A stretch of DNA of 64,000 nucleotides, taken from Sulfurimonas sp. (lineage in GTDB: Bacteria; Campylobacterota; Campylobacteria; Campylobacterales; Sulfurimonadaceae). The stretch lies in assembly GCF_029027585.1 (NCBI RefSeq), contig NZ_CP093397.1, positions 186,001 through 250,000 of the forward strand. Reading direction: 5' to 3'. Shown here one piece after another: positions 20,847-30,492 of this stretch. Each line of letters begins with the position of its first letter. Within the stretch, counting starts at the first letter, position 1. Under the pieces are notes generated by a model. That model ran no database searches. It worked only from the letters and a program-made list of their open reading frames with translations, and was not told where the DNA came from. Position numbers and translations under genes: made by a program.

Positions 20847-21683
20847 CTATCTAACCTCTCGAAATTTTCTCTTTGTTTTATCTAACTTTCCATCAAAAAA
20901 TATAGTAGGTGTTCCCCCAACCATAACTGCATCTGCAACAGTTAAATCATGTAAAATATATTTTTTTACAGCATCTGAATTTAAATCTAATGGTTTAATA
21001 TTTGTTTTCATCTCTTTGTTAAAAGCGGCTAGTATTTTTTTAACATCTCTTTCTTTCGCATCTACATTCACTTTGTAAAGTTTTAAAATAACATCTTTTT
21101 TACCTTGAAGCTCGGCAACTATTGCTGCTTTAACTAACTCAACTGCGGCAGGGTGTAAAGATGGAAGTGGAAAATGATAGTAATAAATAGCAAATTTAGT
21201 TGGTTGCTTTTTCATATAGTTTATAGCTTCTGGTACATAGTTTCTACAAAATGGACATAAAGGGTCTGAAAATATAGCTACTTTATGTTTTGCATTTTCA
21301 TTACCATAGATAAGATTTGCTTTTTTATAATACTCTGGCTTAAAAGATGGAGAAACTAATTCTTTTAAACTAATACCTGATTTCATATCTACAAAATCTT
21401 GTGTCATTATTTCACCGTTACTAAACCAAATCATCTTTTGCTTTACATTTCTATTTTTAGGTTTTGCTTTTAAAGTAGCATCTACACTTACAACAAAAGC
21501 TTCCCAGCCTTTTAATTTTTCCACAGGAACTCTATGCTCAACTTTTACCTTTAGTGCAACAATATTTGGATTGCCTTTAAACGATTTTTTTAGAAAATTT
21601 TCTATATCTTTATTTAATATAGTCGCATTTAATAAACTACTTAGTAGAAGTGTCGTCGCTAATAATTTCAACATCAATGACAT
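20847..21683 (-). CDS. DsbC/DsbG-like periplasmic thiol-disulfide protein
   Basis: A 278-residue exported protein with a signal peptide (LKLLATTLLLSSLLNA), an N-terminal region of about 120 residues and a thioredoxin fold. The fold has the redox motif CPFC at 143-146 (FSDPLCPFC) and the cis-proline loop GGTPTIFF. These features fit disulfide isomerases or oxidoreductases of the DsbC/DsbG/DsbA group. The start overlaps the upstream FxsA-like gene by 47 bp; the internal Met at residue 4 (21674) is an equally good start. Confidence 0.82.
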   Translation of the reverse strand: MSLMLKLLATTLLLSSLLNATILNKDIENFLKKSFKGNPNIVALKVKVEHRVPVEKLKGWEAFVVSVDATLKAKPKNRNVKQKMIWFSNGEIMTQDFVDMKSGISLKELVSPSFKPEYYKKANLIYGNENAKHKVAIFSDPLCPFCRNYVPEAINYMKKQPTKFAIYYYHFPLPSLHPAAVELVKAAIVAELQGKKDVILKLYKVNVDAKERDVKKILAAFNKEMKTNIKPLDLNSDAVKKYILHDLTVADAVMVGGTPTIFFDGKLDKTKRKFREVR

Positions 21684-22077
21684 CTGAATCCTTTTTTATA
21701 TTTTTTTGTATATGTTCTTCTTGCTTTTGTGCTTCATAATTACCAGCATTAACATTGTATCTTGTTACCAACATGCTCGTAAAAACGCTAAACTGCATTA
21801 AAGCACCTATGGCATCTGTTAAAAAACCTGGTATTATAAGTAATATTGCTCCTATAATTGTAAACAGATTTAACCTTTTAAACTCTCGTAAGTCAATAGC
21901 ATGATAAGAAACCGCAGTTATGTTTTGAAGTAATGTTTCTCTAAAGTTCATAAGAAGATAGATTCCTATTGTAGCCGTTAGTATAATTTCAAAAAATGTA
22001 ACCAGTCCACCTATGGCAGATGATACATTAACCGAAATCAATACTTCTAAAAAGAGATAAATTACAAAATATTTCAT
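21637..22077 (-). CDS. FxsA family membrane protein
   Basis: A 146-residue inner-membrane protein with three or four hydrophobic segments. The FxsA-type pattern is visible: EVLISVNVSSAIGG and GAILLIIPGFLTDAIGALM. FxsA overproduction in E. coli suppresses phage F exclusion; the normal role is unknown. The C-terminal tail is charged and cytoplasmic (EEHIQKNIKKDSDVIDVE). It follows proS by 1 bp. Confidence 0.8.
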   Translation of the reverse strand: MKYFVIYLFLEVLISVNVSSAIGGLVTFFEIILTATIGIYLLMNFRETLLQNITAVSYHAIDLREFKRLNLFTIIGAILLIIPGFLTDAIGALMQFSVFTSMLVTRYNVNAGNYEAQKQEEHIQKNIKKDSDVIDVEIISDDTSTK

Positions 22078-22078
22078 C

Positions 22079-23374
22079 TTATATAAGTTCCATTATTTTA
22101 TCAAAAATTTCATCTTTATTTACAGAGGTTTTCTCTTTTGTTTTTCTATCATAAATTTGCACGAGACCGTTAGCTAACTCTTTGCCTATTATAACTGTGA
22201 AAGGAAAACCAATGAGTTCAGCATCTTTCATTTTAAAACCAAATCTCTCTTTTCTATCATCAATCATAGTTTCGACTCCAGACTCTACGAGTCTGGAGTA
22301 TAACTCTTCGCCCAACTCCATTTGGGGTGCTTCTTTAATATTTGATACCATTACATTCACCATATATGGTGCTGTTGATTTTGTCCAGATGCAACCATTT
22401 TCATCATGATTTTGCTCTATCACAGATGCTATTAGGCGACTTACCCCTATGCCAAAAGTTGCCATTTCAAATGGTCTTGGTTTTCCATTTTCATCATTAA
22501 AAGTAGCCTCTAGTGCCGTAGAGTATTTAGTTCCAAGTTGAAAAATATGTCCAACTTCTATGCCCTTTTTAAAACTAAGCCCTCCACCACAAGAACATTT
22601 TTCTTCTATGTTTTTTGTTTGTAGTTCTTCATAAGTAAATTCATTATATTCATCATCTATGCTGTCAATTGTTTCAATATTTGCACCATAAGCACAACTG
22701 TCACAGATGACAATAGTATCTTCACCACTATCTGCTAAAACATGAAACTCTTTACTTCCGCTTCCACCAATAGCACCACTGTCAGCTTGAACTACTCTAA
22801 AATCAAGACCAAGTCTAGTAAAAATGTTTTTGTAAGTTTGTTCCATCAGGTCAAACTCTCTAACCATATCCTTTGTAGATGCATGAAAAGAGTAACCATC
22901 TTTCATCAAAAATTCACGACCTCTTAACAAGCCATATCTAGGTCTAGCTTCATCACGAAATTTTGTATTAATTTGGTATAAGTTTAGAGGTAAATCTTTA
23001 TAACTTTTTACTCTATTTTTAACCAACTCAACCATAGCTTCTTCATTTGTAGGACTTAAGACAAACGAGTTTTGATGTCTGTCTTGTATGCGAAGCATCT
23101 CTTTGCCCATAGCATCTGCTCGACCACTTTTATCCCATAAAGCCATAGGAGTAACAAAACTAAGTTGAACTTCTATGCAACCTGATTTATCTAACTCTTC
23201 TTTTACAATAGTTCTAATCTTGTCTAAAACTATTTTACCAAGTGGCATATAGTTATAAAGTCCAGCACCTTGTTGGTTTATAAAACCACCACGAACTAAA
23301 AACTGGTGAGATGGGAGTGAGGCATCTGATGGTACCTCTTTTGTTGTTGGTATAAAGGCTTTACTTCTTCTCAT
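22079..23374 (-). CDS. proS: Proline-tRNA ligase without the editing insertion
   Basis: Class II synthetase that charges tRNA-Pro. Motif 1 ([20 protein letters not shown]), motif 2 ([28 protein letters not shown]) and motif 3 ([21 protein letters not shown]) are intact, and the anticodon-binding domain ends the protein. It is only 431 residues. In ordinary bacterial-type ProRS about 180 residues of the INS editing domain lie between [11 protein letters not shown] and [11 protein letters not shown]. Here about 45 residues remain, including a CSCGGG turn. Frame and flanks are intact, so this is a compact natural form. The start overlaps hemA by 4 bp. Confidence 0.93.
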   Translation of the reverse strand: MRRSKAFIPTTKEVPSDASLPSHQFLVRGGFINQQGAGLYNYMPLGKIVLDKIRTIVKEELDKSGCIEVQLSFVTPMALWDKSGRADAMGKEMLRIQDRHQNSFVLSPTNEEAMVELVKNRVKSYKDLPLNLYQINTKFRDEARPRYGLLRGREFLMKDGYSFHASTKDMVREFDLMEQTYKNIFTRLGLDFRVVQADSGAIGGSGSKEFHVLADSGEDTIVICDSCAYGANIETIDSIDDEYNEFTYEELQTKNIEEKCSCGGGLSFKKGIEVGHIFQLGTKYSTALEATFNDENGKPRPFEMATFGIGVSRLIASVIEQNHDENGCIWTKSTAPYMVNVMVSNIKEAPQMELGEELYSRLVESGVETMIDDRKERFGFKMKDAELIGFPFTVIIGKELANGLVQIYDRKTKEKTSVNKDEIFDKIMELI

Positions 23375-24678
23375 TTACTTGATCCTTGAATTACATTTAA
23401 TGCATGTCCACATTTGTATTTATCTGGCATCTCTACTTCTTTATCTTTATTTATCAAAAATTGTAAAGCTCCTGTTATCATATCTGACTTTGACTCCTCA
23501 GATACACTTCTCATCTTTGAAGTCATATCATGTAAAAAGCGTTTAACAACTTGCTGTGCCATTTTATGAACTTCTTCTTCATACTCTTTTGGAATATATC
23601 CATTGTTTAAAACTCGCTCACTCTCTAACTTTGCGGCTTCAAATGCTTTTGCATATATTTCTTTTATCATTGGTTCTATGTTTAGAGTATCAAGCCACTC
23701 AAAAAATGCAACTGTACTTCTTCCAATAATCGTATGTGCTTTTCTAGCTTCTTCTTCTCTTAAACCTTTGTTTTCATCAACAATAGTTTTTAAATCATCT
23801 ACCTGGTAAAGATTAATTCGTTCACCTTTATGATAGTTAATATCTCTAGGAAGTGCTAAGTCAAACCAATACCTATCAAAATCACACGGTTTTATAATTT
23901 CATCTGTAATAATAGGAACTGGTGAAGAAGTAGCTGTAAAAATTATTTCATACTCATTTACAACAGTATGAAGTTGATCAAAGTCTAAAACTTTTGCTCC
24001 ACATTCTTCTGCTAAAACAAATGCTTTTTCTTTTGTTCTATTCATAATATAAACATCAGCACCATTAGAAATCATGTGTTTAGCTGTGATTTGTGACATC
24101 TCACCAACACCAATGATAAGAGTTTTTTTACCCTCTACGCTATCTAAAACAGATTTTAATTTTGCTACTGCTACACTCGCGATGGAAACAGGCTTTGAAG
24201 AAATCTCTGTTGCATTTCTAACTTTTGCAGCACATTTAAAAGCATTATGCATAGCACGAGCTAATTTTTGACCACAAAAACCATTATCATAAGAAAATCT
24301 AAAAGCATCTTTGAGTTGTCCTGCGATTTGTGTTTCGCCAACAACCATAGAATCAAGTGAAGATGCAACCATAAATAGATGATGAATAGCACTACTATCA
24401 TCATAAATATCAGCACGACCTTCTAACTCTTCTATACTTATACCAACTCTTGCGGTTAACTTCTCAAAGATATGTTGTGTAGCAGCAACTATATCATTAC
24501 AGCTACAAAATATTTCCATTCTGTTACAGGTTGAAATTAAGATGCTTTCATTTATTGCTGGACTTTCATTTAGTTTGGTTAAACATCCGTTTAGATGTTC
24601 TTTATCTGGGTAAGATAACTTTTCTCGTATCTCTTGAGGAGAATTTTTGTGTGAAAAACTTATATTTAAATAATGCAT
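23371..24678 (-). CDS. hemA: Glutamyl-tRNA reductase
   Basis: HemA reduces glutamyl-tRNA to glutamate-1-semialdehyde, the first committed step of C5 haem synthesis. The 435-residue protein has the catalytic Cys in [12 protein letters not shown] (about residue 50), [15 protein letters not shown], the NADPH Rossmann fold ([17 protein letters not shown]) and the C-terminal dimerisation helices. It overlaps proS by 4 bp and shares one base with the polyprenyl synthase gene. Confidence 0.96.
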   Translation of the reverse strand: MHYLNISFSHKNSPQEIREKLSYPDKEHLNGCLTKLNESPAINESILISTCNRMEIFCSCNDIVAATQHIFEKLTARVGISIEELEGRADIYDDSSAIHHLFMVASSLDSMVVGETQIAGQLKDAFRFSYDNGFCGQKLARAMHNAFKCAAKVRNATEISSKPVSIASVAVAKLKSVLDSVEGKKTLIIGVGEMSQITAKHMISNGADVYIMNRTKEKAFVLAEECGAKVLDFDQLHTVVNEYEIIFTATSSPVPIITDEIIKPCDFDRYWFDLALPRDINYHKGERINLYQVDDLKTIVDENKGLREEEARKAHTIIGRSTVAFFEWLDTLNIEPMIKEIYAKAFEAAKLESERVLNNGYIPKEYEEEVHKMAQQVVKRFLHDMTSKMRSVSEESKSDMITGALQFLINKDKEVEMPDKYKCGHALNVIQGSSK

Positions 24679-25568
24679 TAATAACTTCTTTTTATCATTG
24701 TTTTAAGGATTTCTATCAACTCTACATCATCTTTTACAGCAAGCATCGCTTCATTTGATAGTGTTTGAGCAAGTTCATATGATTTTTCAATACTTTTATG
24801 CTCTTTCATTTTTGCTTTTATCCAAAGAACCTCTTCTTCACTTATGCTTTTAGCATGTGAATTTTTCAACCTTTGCTTATCTTCTTTATTTAATTCTTTA
24901 TATAAATGGATGTAAGGAAGAGTACACTTTCCCTCTACAAAGTCATTCATAGCAGGTTTTCCAAGTGTTGTGGAGTCTGAAGTAATATCTAAAATATCAT
25001 CAATTATCTGAAAAGATAGACCAAGATTTTTACCATAGATGCCATAAGAGTGTGCATTTTTCCCTGCTAAAAGTGCAGATGCGTAAGCTGCTGCTTCTAT
25101 AAGCGTAGCAGTTTTAAGATAAAGCATTTTAAGATATTTATCTTCATCTTCATTAAACTCTTCTGCCATTTTTACATCTTGCATCTCTCCACAAGAAAGA
25201 GAAGTAACAGAAGAAGCGATACTCTTAGCTATCTCTTTATCAAACTGTACTAACTCACTAAAAGCTTTTGAGTAAAGAACATCTCCTAGCATTACAGCAG
25301 TTTTACTTCCATCTGTTGCATTTACAGATGCTACACCTCTTCTTGTAAGTGCTTCATCTATCACATCATCATGAAGCAAACTTGCACCATGAATAAGCTC
25401 AACTATTGCAGCTAAGAGAGGAGCATTTTTTTGCTCTGGTGCAATTTTTAAAATAAGTTTTGCTCGTAATCTTTTACCACCACTAAGCATATCAAAAAGA
25501 CGAGTAACCTCGTCATAATCAATCTCTTTTATCAATCTTTGTATTTCATGCTCTACTCTTTGCATCAC
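24678..25568 (-). CDS. Trans-polyprenyl diphosphate synthase
   Basis: A 296-residue isoprenoid chain-elongation enzyme with both Asp-rich motifs: HDDVIDEA (about 67-74, first motif) and QIIDDILD (about 191-198, second motif). GGKRLRAKL binds the homoallylic substrate. It most likely makes the octaprenyl-type side chain of menaquinone (IspB type). Product length cannot be read from the sequence. It fits with the UbiD-family quinone gene nearby. Confidence 0.88.
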   Translation of the reverse strand: MMQRVEHEIQRLIKEIDYDEVTRLFDMLSGGKRLRAKLILKIAPEQKNAPLLAAIVELIHGASLLHDDVIDEALTRRGVASVNATDGSKTAVMLGDVLYSKAFSELVQFDKEIAKSIASSVTSLSCGEMQDVKMAEEFNEDEDKYLKMLYLKTATLIEAAAYASALLAGKNAHSYGIYGKNLGLSFQIIDDILDITSDSTTLGKPAMNDFVEGKCTLPYIHLYKELNKEDKQRLKNSHAKSISEEEVLWIKAKMKEHKSIEKSYELAQTLSNEAMLAVKDDVELIEILKTMIKRSY

Positions 25569-25574
25569 ACCTCT

Positions 25575-25991
25575 TTAGTTGTTATTCAAATGTTTTAAAT
25601 TTACTGACATACTTTTATCAGATAATAATAACTCAAATATTGCTTCATTTTTTTCAAAATCAAATTTTTTAAACTGTACTAATAAATAAGGAACTTTGTA
25701 ATAATCAGCACCTTTAGGTTTTAATACAACTCTAAAACTTTCATTTTTATATCTAAGATAAAGAATATTTTGTGCTACTACTCTGTCGTAAGAACGATGA
25801 ATAATCAAACCATCATTTTTATATAGTGTCCATCTGAACTTAAATAGTTTAGAAACTGAACCATATTTTACAAGAATTTTCTTTACTTCATCCTTTTTCA
25901 AAGATACACTAGAAATATCTCTAAACTCATCTGCATGAAGAGCACTTAAACTAAGTGCTAAAAAAAGAAAAATCCTTAAAAAAAACTTCAC
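25575..25991 (-). CDS. Hypothetical exported protein
   Basis: A 138-residue protein with a clear signal peptide (LRIFLFLALSLSALHADE). The mature part of about 118 residues is beta-rich, with VKYGSVSKLFKFRWTLYKNDGLIIHRSYD and RVVLKPKGADYYKVPYLL. I do not recognise the family. It is 6 bp upstream of the polyprenyl synthase gene and 5 bp downstream of the DUF2018 gene, in one apparent operon. Confidence 0.7.
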   Translation of the reverse strand: MKFFLRIFLFLALSLSALHADEFRDISSVSLKKDEVKKILVKYGSVSKLFKFRWTLYKNDGLIIHRSYDRVVAQNILYLRYKNESFRVVLKPKGADYYKVPYLLVQFKKFDFEKNEAIFELLLSDKSMSVNLKHLNNN

Positions 25992-25996
25992 CCTAT

Positions 25997-26278
25997 CTAC
26001 TCACTTTTTGAAACTATTTCACCCATCAATTCTATACATAAACTTTTCATTTTAGTTTCAACTTCATCACGATCACTTCCCATAAATCTTGAGATTTTAT
26101 CATCGTAATCTTCACCAAGTTGCTTTTCTAGAACAAGTTCCATAGCAGCTCTTCTTCTTATAAAATTTGTTAAATCAAACCTAACAACATCATTGTTCGC
26201 ATTGAACATTATGTCCATCAACTTACTCTCAGGAGAACCCATAAATATATCATTTTCATCTTCAAATAATCCGTACAT
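25997..26278 (-). CDS. DUF2018 family protein
   Basis: A 93-residue acidic protein that matches my memory of the DUF2018 family, which is largely restricted to Campylobacterota. It has MYGLFEDENDIFMGSP at the start and a helical C-terminal half with FIRRRAAMELVLEKQL. The function is unknown. It is the first gene of the minus-strand group running to hemC. It helps to identify the lineage of the host. Confidence 0.78.
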   Translation of the reverse strand: MYGLFEDENDIFMGSPESKLMDIMFNANNDVVRFDLTNFIRRRAAMELVLEKQLGEDYDDKISRFMGSDRDEVETKMKSLCIELMGEIVSKSE

Positions 26279-26484
26279 TTCAAACCTTAATTATATTATT
26301 TATTTGCGATTATATCATCACAATGATAATAACAGCTTAACTTTTTTTAGTTAGAACTTTTATAGGCTCAATCTAATTTTATTTCTTACCCATAGCACTT
26401 GCTTCTGGAATAGTACATATAATTAATATTAAGTCTAACTATAGTAAAATGTACTCTAAAATTATTTCAAAAAGGTGTTAAAGA

Positions 26485-26949
26485 ATGGAATGTCCATATT
26501 GTAAAGAAGATATCAAAGAAGGTGCAATAAAATGTAAACATTGTGGAAGTATGCTTAATGAAACAGAATTGAAAGAAATAAAGATAGATAAAGAAAAAGT
26601 TTTTTGTACTGCTGATGGAATAAAAGTTACAAGTAATAGATTTATTGTCGAAAATAGTACTTATTCTATATCTAATATAAGCTCTGTTAAAATAGGTTCT
26701 GAAAGTTCTATTGGTATTATAGTTTCAATAATAATTTTCATTGGAGGACTCTTTTCTTTATCTTTTATTACGGAACTTGGAATAGGACTAATCATTCTAG
26801 CAATTATTATATTTATAAGTTCATCTAAAAAATATACAGTTATAGTTTCAACAAATAGTGGAGAAGTAAAAGCTCTTACAGACAAGAATAAGGAAGCTAT
26901 TGTTGGTATAGTTGAAGCTATCAATAAAGCAATAGAATATAAAAATTAA
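26485..26949 (+). CDS. Zinc-ribbon membrane protein
   Basis: A 154-residue protein that begins with a zinc ribbon (CPYC and CKHC, residues 3-20). A short beta-rich PH-like strand region (FIVENSTYSISNISSVKIG) follows, then two adjacent transmembrane helices (about 82-118) and a C-terminal alpha-beta end. Such proteins are common but of unknown role. AAAAGGTGTT precedes the ATG. The gene is alone between the core block and the RelE pair. Confidence 0.75.
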   Translation: MECPYCKEDIKEGAIKCKHCGSMLNETELKEIKIDKEKVFCTADGIKVTSNRFIVENSTYSISNISSVKIGSESSIGIIVSIIIFIGGLFSLSFITELGIGLIILAIIIFISSSKKYTVIVSTNSGEVKALTDKNKEAIVGIVEAINKAIEYKN

Positions 26950-26967
26950 TAGTTAACTAATTCCTAG

Positions 26968-26989
26968 TTCCACCTTTCTCAAGGTGGAA
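26968..26989. terminator. Nine-base-pair hairpin after the zinc-ribbon gene
   Basis: A perfect inverted repeat TTCCACCTT-TCTC-AAGGTGGAA lies 19 bp after the stop of the zinc-ribbon gene. It is a strong stem, but no T-run follows on either side. It may be a terminator of weak type, an RNA 3'-end stabiliser, or a protein site. Confidence 0.45.
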
Positions 26990-27054
26990 TGCCTATATAG
27001 AAATACGATACATTCTCATTTATAACATTTCATTGACATAAAGGCTTTAGACTT

Positions 27055-27306
27055 TTAATATACTTCTTTTCTGTGAGCTATTCTGATAAGTGTTATTACT
27101 AAAATATCATTTTCTTTTAAATAAATTATTCTGTAGTTTCCAGCCCTTTTTCTAAATTTACCTTTGTGTTTCCCTTTTAAGGCTTTATCTGATGCGAAAA
27201 TACCTAATTCTAAGTCTTTAATTTTGTAAAATACAAGTTTTTGATTCTCTGCATCTATCTTTTGTAATTCTTTAAAAGTAGCTTTTGGAATGATTACTTT
27301 AAACAT
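27055..27306 (-). CDS. RelE/ParE family toxin
   Basis: An 83-residue toxin-type protein with the RelE/ParE fold. It has an N-terminal strand and two helices, then the basic beta-sheet segment KGKHKGKFRKRAGNYRIIY and the C-terminal RIAHRKEVY. The RelE members of this superfamily cut mRNA on the ribosome. It shares one base with the upstream antitoxin gene, the usual coupled layout. The pair lies between argB and the zinc-ribbon gene, away from the main accessory region. Confidence 0.88.
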   Translation of the reverse strand: MFKVIIPKATFKELQKIDAENQKLVFYKIKDLELGIFASDKALKGKHKGKFRKRAGNYRIIYLKENDILVITLIRIAHRKEVY

Positions 27307-27533
27307 TAATTAAGACCTAAACGCTTAGCTACCTCTTTGAGAGAATAAACTTCAGTTTTTCCTGCTTTTAGTTCGTCTATTCTTTTGTCTGAAATCATTT
27401 CATCTAAAGTATCAAAGTACATGCTAACTGCTTTTTCAATGATGAAAGTTCTTGAACGCTCTAACTCATGAGCATAAGCGTCTAAGTCCGTAAGTAGTGT
27501 TTCGTCCATACGAATATTAATTGCTTTTTTCAT
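27306..27533 (-). CDS. Ribbon-helix-helix antitoxin
   Basis: A 75-residue protein with the ribbon-helix-helix start INIRMDETLLTDLDAYAHEL and helix RSRTFIIEKAVSMYF, which would bind the operon's own promoter. The C-terminal 25 residues (ELKAGKTEVYSLKEVAKRLG) would wrap the toxin. An RBS-like AGGATAC lies ahead of the ATG. It is upstream of and coupled to the RelE-type toxin. Confidence 0.87.
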   Translation of the reverse strand: MKKAINIRMDETLLTDLDAYAHELERSRTFIIEKAVSMYFDTLDEMISDKRIDELKAGKTEVYSLKEVAKRLGLN

Positions 27534-27591
27534 AATGTATCCTTCTGTATCTACATTATACTACAATTGTTTATCTATTTCAATAAAAGTT

Positions 27592-28443
27592 TTACTGAAC
27601 TATCTCAGTTCCAACACCCTCAGATGTAAAAAGTTCCAGTATCATCGAATGCTCTAATCTTCCATCAATTATGTGAGCTTTTTTTACTCCTCCATTTATG
27701 GCTTCTAAACAAGCATCTACCTTTGGTACCATTCCACCATTTATAGTTCCATCTGCTTTAAGTGCTTCTACCTCAGCTTTTGTTAGAGTAGCTATGAGTT
27801 CTTTGTCTTTGTTTAAAACACCTGCTGTATCTGTTAAAAAGATGATTTTATTTGCTCCTATTGCTTTTGCTACATGAGATGCACAAAGGTCTGCATTTAT
27901 GTTAAAGCCAGGGTGTCCCATCTCTTCTCCTGCTGCTATTGGAGCGATTACAGGTACAAACTTATCAGCGATGAGTTTTGAGAGAACTATTGGTTTAACA
28001 GCGTTGATATTTCCAGTTAGTCCCCACTTAGCAAAATCTTTTGCTTTAGCAGTTATAAAGTGAGCATCTTTACCACTTATACCTATGGCTTTTGCTCCAT
28101 GAGAGTTTAGAAGTGAAACTATCTCTTTATTTATCTCACCACTTAAAATCATCTCTGCTATTCTCATAACTTCTTTAGTTGTAACTCTTTGTCCATCTAT
28201 AAACTTTGTTTCAATATTTAGTGCATCTAGCATCTCAGTAATTTTACTTCCACCACCATGAACTATAACAGGCTTAATCCCAACAAGATACATAAGTAAA
28301 ATATCTTCAGCAAATTTTTCTTTTAATTTTGCAGATGTTTGTGCTGAACCACCATACTTAATAACAACTATCTCATTTCTAAACTCTTTTATAAAAGGCA
28401 ATGCCTCAAGTAGGGTTTTTACTGTTTCTATCTTTTTTTGCAC
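27592..28443 (-). CDS. argB: Acetylglutamate kinase
   Basis: ArgB phosphorylates N-acetylglutamate in arginine synthesis. The 283-residue protein has the nucleotide and substrate loops VIKYGGSAQ (about 27-35), IVHGGGSKI and INADLCASHVAKAI, and the late GGMVPKVDACLEAI. It abuts lpxK with a one-base overlap. argH lies about 11 kb away, so the arginine genes are scattered as is usual in this group. Confidence 0.95.
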   Translation of the reverse strand: MQKKIETVKTLLEALPFIKEFRNEIVVIKYGGSAQTSAKLKEKFAEDILLMYLVGIKPVIVHGGGSKITEMLDALNIETKFIDGQRVTTKEVMRIAEMILSGEINKEIVSLLNSHGAKAIGISGKDAHFITAKAKDFAKWGLTGNINAVKPIVLSKLIADKFVPVIAPIAAGEEMGHPGFNINADLCASHVAKAIGANKIIFLTDTAGVLNKDKELIATLTKAEVEALKADGTINGGMVPKVDACLEAINGGVKKAHIIDGRLEHSMILELFTSEGVGTEIVQ

Positions 28444-29348
28444 TATTTCTTCCTATATTGGTCTATTATATCAAATATTTCTTGTTCGACTTTTACTTCC
28501 AAATCAAGTAAAGATATTGGTAATTCAAAAGCTTGAATCTTTACATAATCTTTGTAAGTTACTAAAAGGCTGTCTGACTTATCTTTTTTCAAAATCTCTT
28601 CTAACTCTTCTTTTTTGTAACTGTAATGGTCCTCAAAATAATTCTTACTTACAACTTCAGGCAAAAACTCATCCAATCGTGATGGTCTTGCTATGGCTGT
28701 TACTAGTGACATTTTAGCACTTTTATTTTTAAGTTCTACTAGCCTTGTAAAATCTTTATTTTCTTTTAGTACAAAAGCCTCTTTTTCATTCCAAAGTTTC
28801 TCTCTAAAAGCACCTGAAGGAAGGCAACTTTTGTTATCTGTCTTTACATCAATAATAAAGTCTAGTTTTTTTATATCATGCTTTGAGTAGGCATCATCTA
28901 AAAAAACTATCTTTGCTCCCATCTCTTTAGCTTTAAGTATCGCTTTTTTTCTATCTTCACTAACTATAACTATTGCACTTGGAAGTTTATGTGCGTATAT
29001 CATAGCTTCATCGCCACTAACACTTACCTCACACAAGATTTTATCTCTATCTTTGACAACTTGCAGACCTTCACTATCTCTTCCATATCCACGAAGAATA
29101 ACACAAACATTTTCATATTTTAAAGCAAGAGCAGTTACGAGTGGAGTTTTTCCACTTCCTCCAACACTTAAGTTTCCAATACTAACAATATCTATACCAA
29201 AATCTATTTGTTTTGAAGTTTTAAATCGGATAAACATACCAAAACAGTAAATCCAACTTAGGGGAAGTAGTAAAGTAGAGAGTAGCTTTTGGAGTAAAGT
29301 AGGATTATAAAAATACTGCTCAACCCAAAAAACTAAACTTTTTTTCAA
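28443..29348 (-). CDS. lpxK: Tetraacyldisaccharide 4'-kinase
   Basis: LpxK adds the 4'-phosphate to the lipid A disaccharide at the inner membrane. The 301-residue protein has an N-terminal membrane helix (about 24-40), the P-loop VGGSGKTPLV (62-71) and the RGYGRDSEG and VFLDDAYSKHD motifs. The second is the HxDD-type segment of this family in slightly altered form. It lies between argB and a DegT aminotransferase gene on the same strand. Confidence 0.93.
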   Translation of the reverse strand: MKKSLVFWVEQYFYNPTLLQKLLSTLLLPLSWIYCFGMFIRFKTSKQIDFGIDIVSIGNLSVGGSGKTPLVTALALKYENVCVILRGYGRDSEGLQVVKDRDKILCEVSVSGDEAMIYAHKLPSAIVIVSEDRKKAILKAKEMGAKIVFLDDAYSKHDIKKLDFIIDVKTDNKSCLPSGAFREKLWNEKEAFVLKENKDFTRLVELKNKSAKMSLVTAIARPSRLDEFLPEVVSKNYFEDHYSYKKEELEEILKKDKSDSLLVTYKDYVKIQAFELPISLLDLEVKVEQEIFDIIDQYRKK

Positions 29349-29353
29349 ACCTT

Positions 29354-30475
29354 TTAAACTCTAGTTTTAGCTATTTGTTTTATTTTATCACAAACATATT
29401 TTACCTCTTTATCGCTCATACTTCCATATATGGGAATAGATAAAACTTGCTGATAACTTTGTAGGGCTTTTGGAAAATTGTTAATTTTTAATGAATACTT
29501 TGCTTTATAGTAAGTTAAAAGATGAAGTGGAATATAGTGAAGTCCACACTCAATACCAACTTTTTTAAGCTCTAGTGCAAAAGAGTCACGATTTTTATCA
29601 ACTTTTATAATGTACAAAGAAAAAGGATGTTCGTCATTTGACATATCTGGTAAAGTGATATGAGGAGTTCCTTCAAGTGCTTTAGCATACATACTTGCTA
29701 TCTCTTGTTGTCTTTGTATATTTTTATCTTGTTTTTTTATTTGCGCTCTTATATATGCTGCTTCTAACTCACTCATTGAGTAGTTATTACCAATATCTAC
29801 AACATCATAAATATACTCCAATGAATCCTCGTCACGCTCTATGGCATGGTTTCTTAAAAGTTTTGCTCGCTCCATTATCTCATCATCATTAGTTACAAGC
29901 ATACCGCCATTACATATGTTTTTCTTTAAATGTGAAGAAAAATTAAAACAGGTAATATCTGCACCAGTAGAACCAATCTTTTTACCATTACAAGTTGCAC
30001 CTAAGGCTTCACTAGCATCTTCAACTATCTTTACATTATAAATTTTAGCTATTGAGTAAAGTCTCTCCAAATCAACACTCAACCCACCAACATGAGTAAC
30101 AATCACAGCTTTTAGTTTTTTAGATTGGTTATCTTCTAGGTAAGTTTCTAAAGAGTCTAGATTAATATTATAACTTTGTGGCTCTATGTCTATAAAAATA
30201 GGTTCTGCATCAAAATGACGAACAACCTCAGGTAAACTTGGATGTGCATTTACACTACAAACAACTTTATCCCCTCGTTTTAAATCAAGTGCTAACATAG
30301 CAAGATGCAAGGCTGATGTTCCATGAGATGTAGCAAGAGCATATTCAACTCCAACATAAGAAGCAAACTCATCTTCAAGTTGAACTACTTGGTTTAAATC
30401 TTCTGCTTCTAAAACATCTGCTACATTACCATGTTCTTCTCGTCCGCTTTCATATCTATTAAATGGTATTCTCAT
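29354..30475 (-). CDS. DegT/DnrJ/EryC1/StrS family aminotransferase
   Basis: A 373-residue PLP-dependent enzyme that transaminates nucleotide sugars. It has the TSHGTSALHLAMLAL phosphate-binding loop, VEDASEALGA with the cofactor Asp (about 152-161) and the PLP lysine in FSSHLKKNICNGGM at about K184. The target is probably a surface sugar, fitting the neighbouring lipid A gene lpxK. The exact sugar is not visible. Confidence 0.88.
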   Translation of the reverse strand: MRIPFNRYESGREEHGNVADVLEAEDLNQVVQLEDEFASYVGVEYALATSHGTSALHLAMLALDLKRGDKVVCSVNAHPSLPEVVRHFDAEPIFIDIEPQSYNINLDSLETYLEDNQSKKLKAVIVTHVGGLSVDLERLYSIAKIYNVKIVEDASEALGATCNGKKIGSTGADITCFNFSSHLKKNICNGGMLVTNDDEIMERAKLLRNHAIERDEDSLEYIYDVVDIGNNYSMSELEAAYIRAQIKKQDKNIQRQQEIASMYAKALEGTPHITLPDMSNDEHPFSLYIIKVDKNRDSFALELKKVGIECGLHYIPLHLLTYYKAKYSLKINNFPKALQSYQQVLSIPIYGSMSDKEVKYVCDKIKQIAKTRV

Positions 30476-30492
30476 CTTAATCTTCCTTAATT

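Noticed and set aside
26968..26989. Hairpin as a standard rho-independent terminator
   Set aside because: The stem is strong but no T-run follows, so it is kept only as a low-confidence entry.
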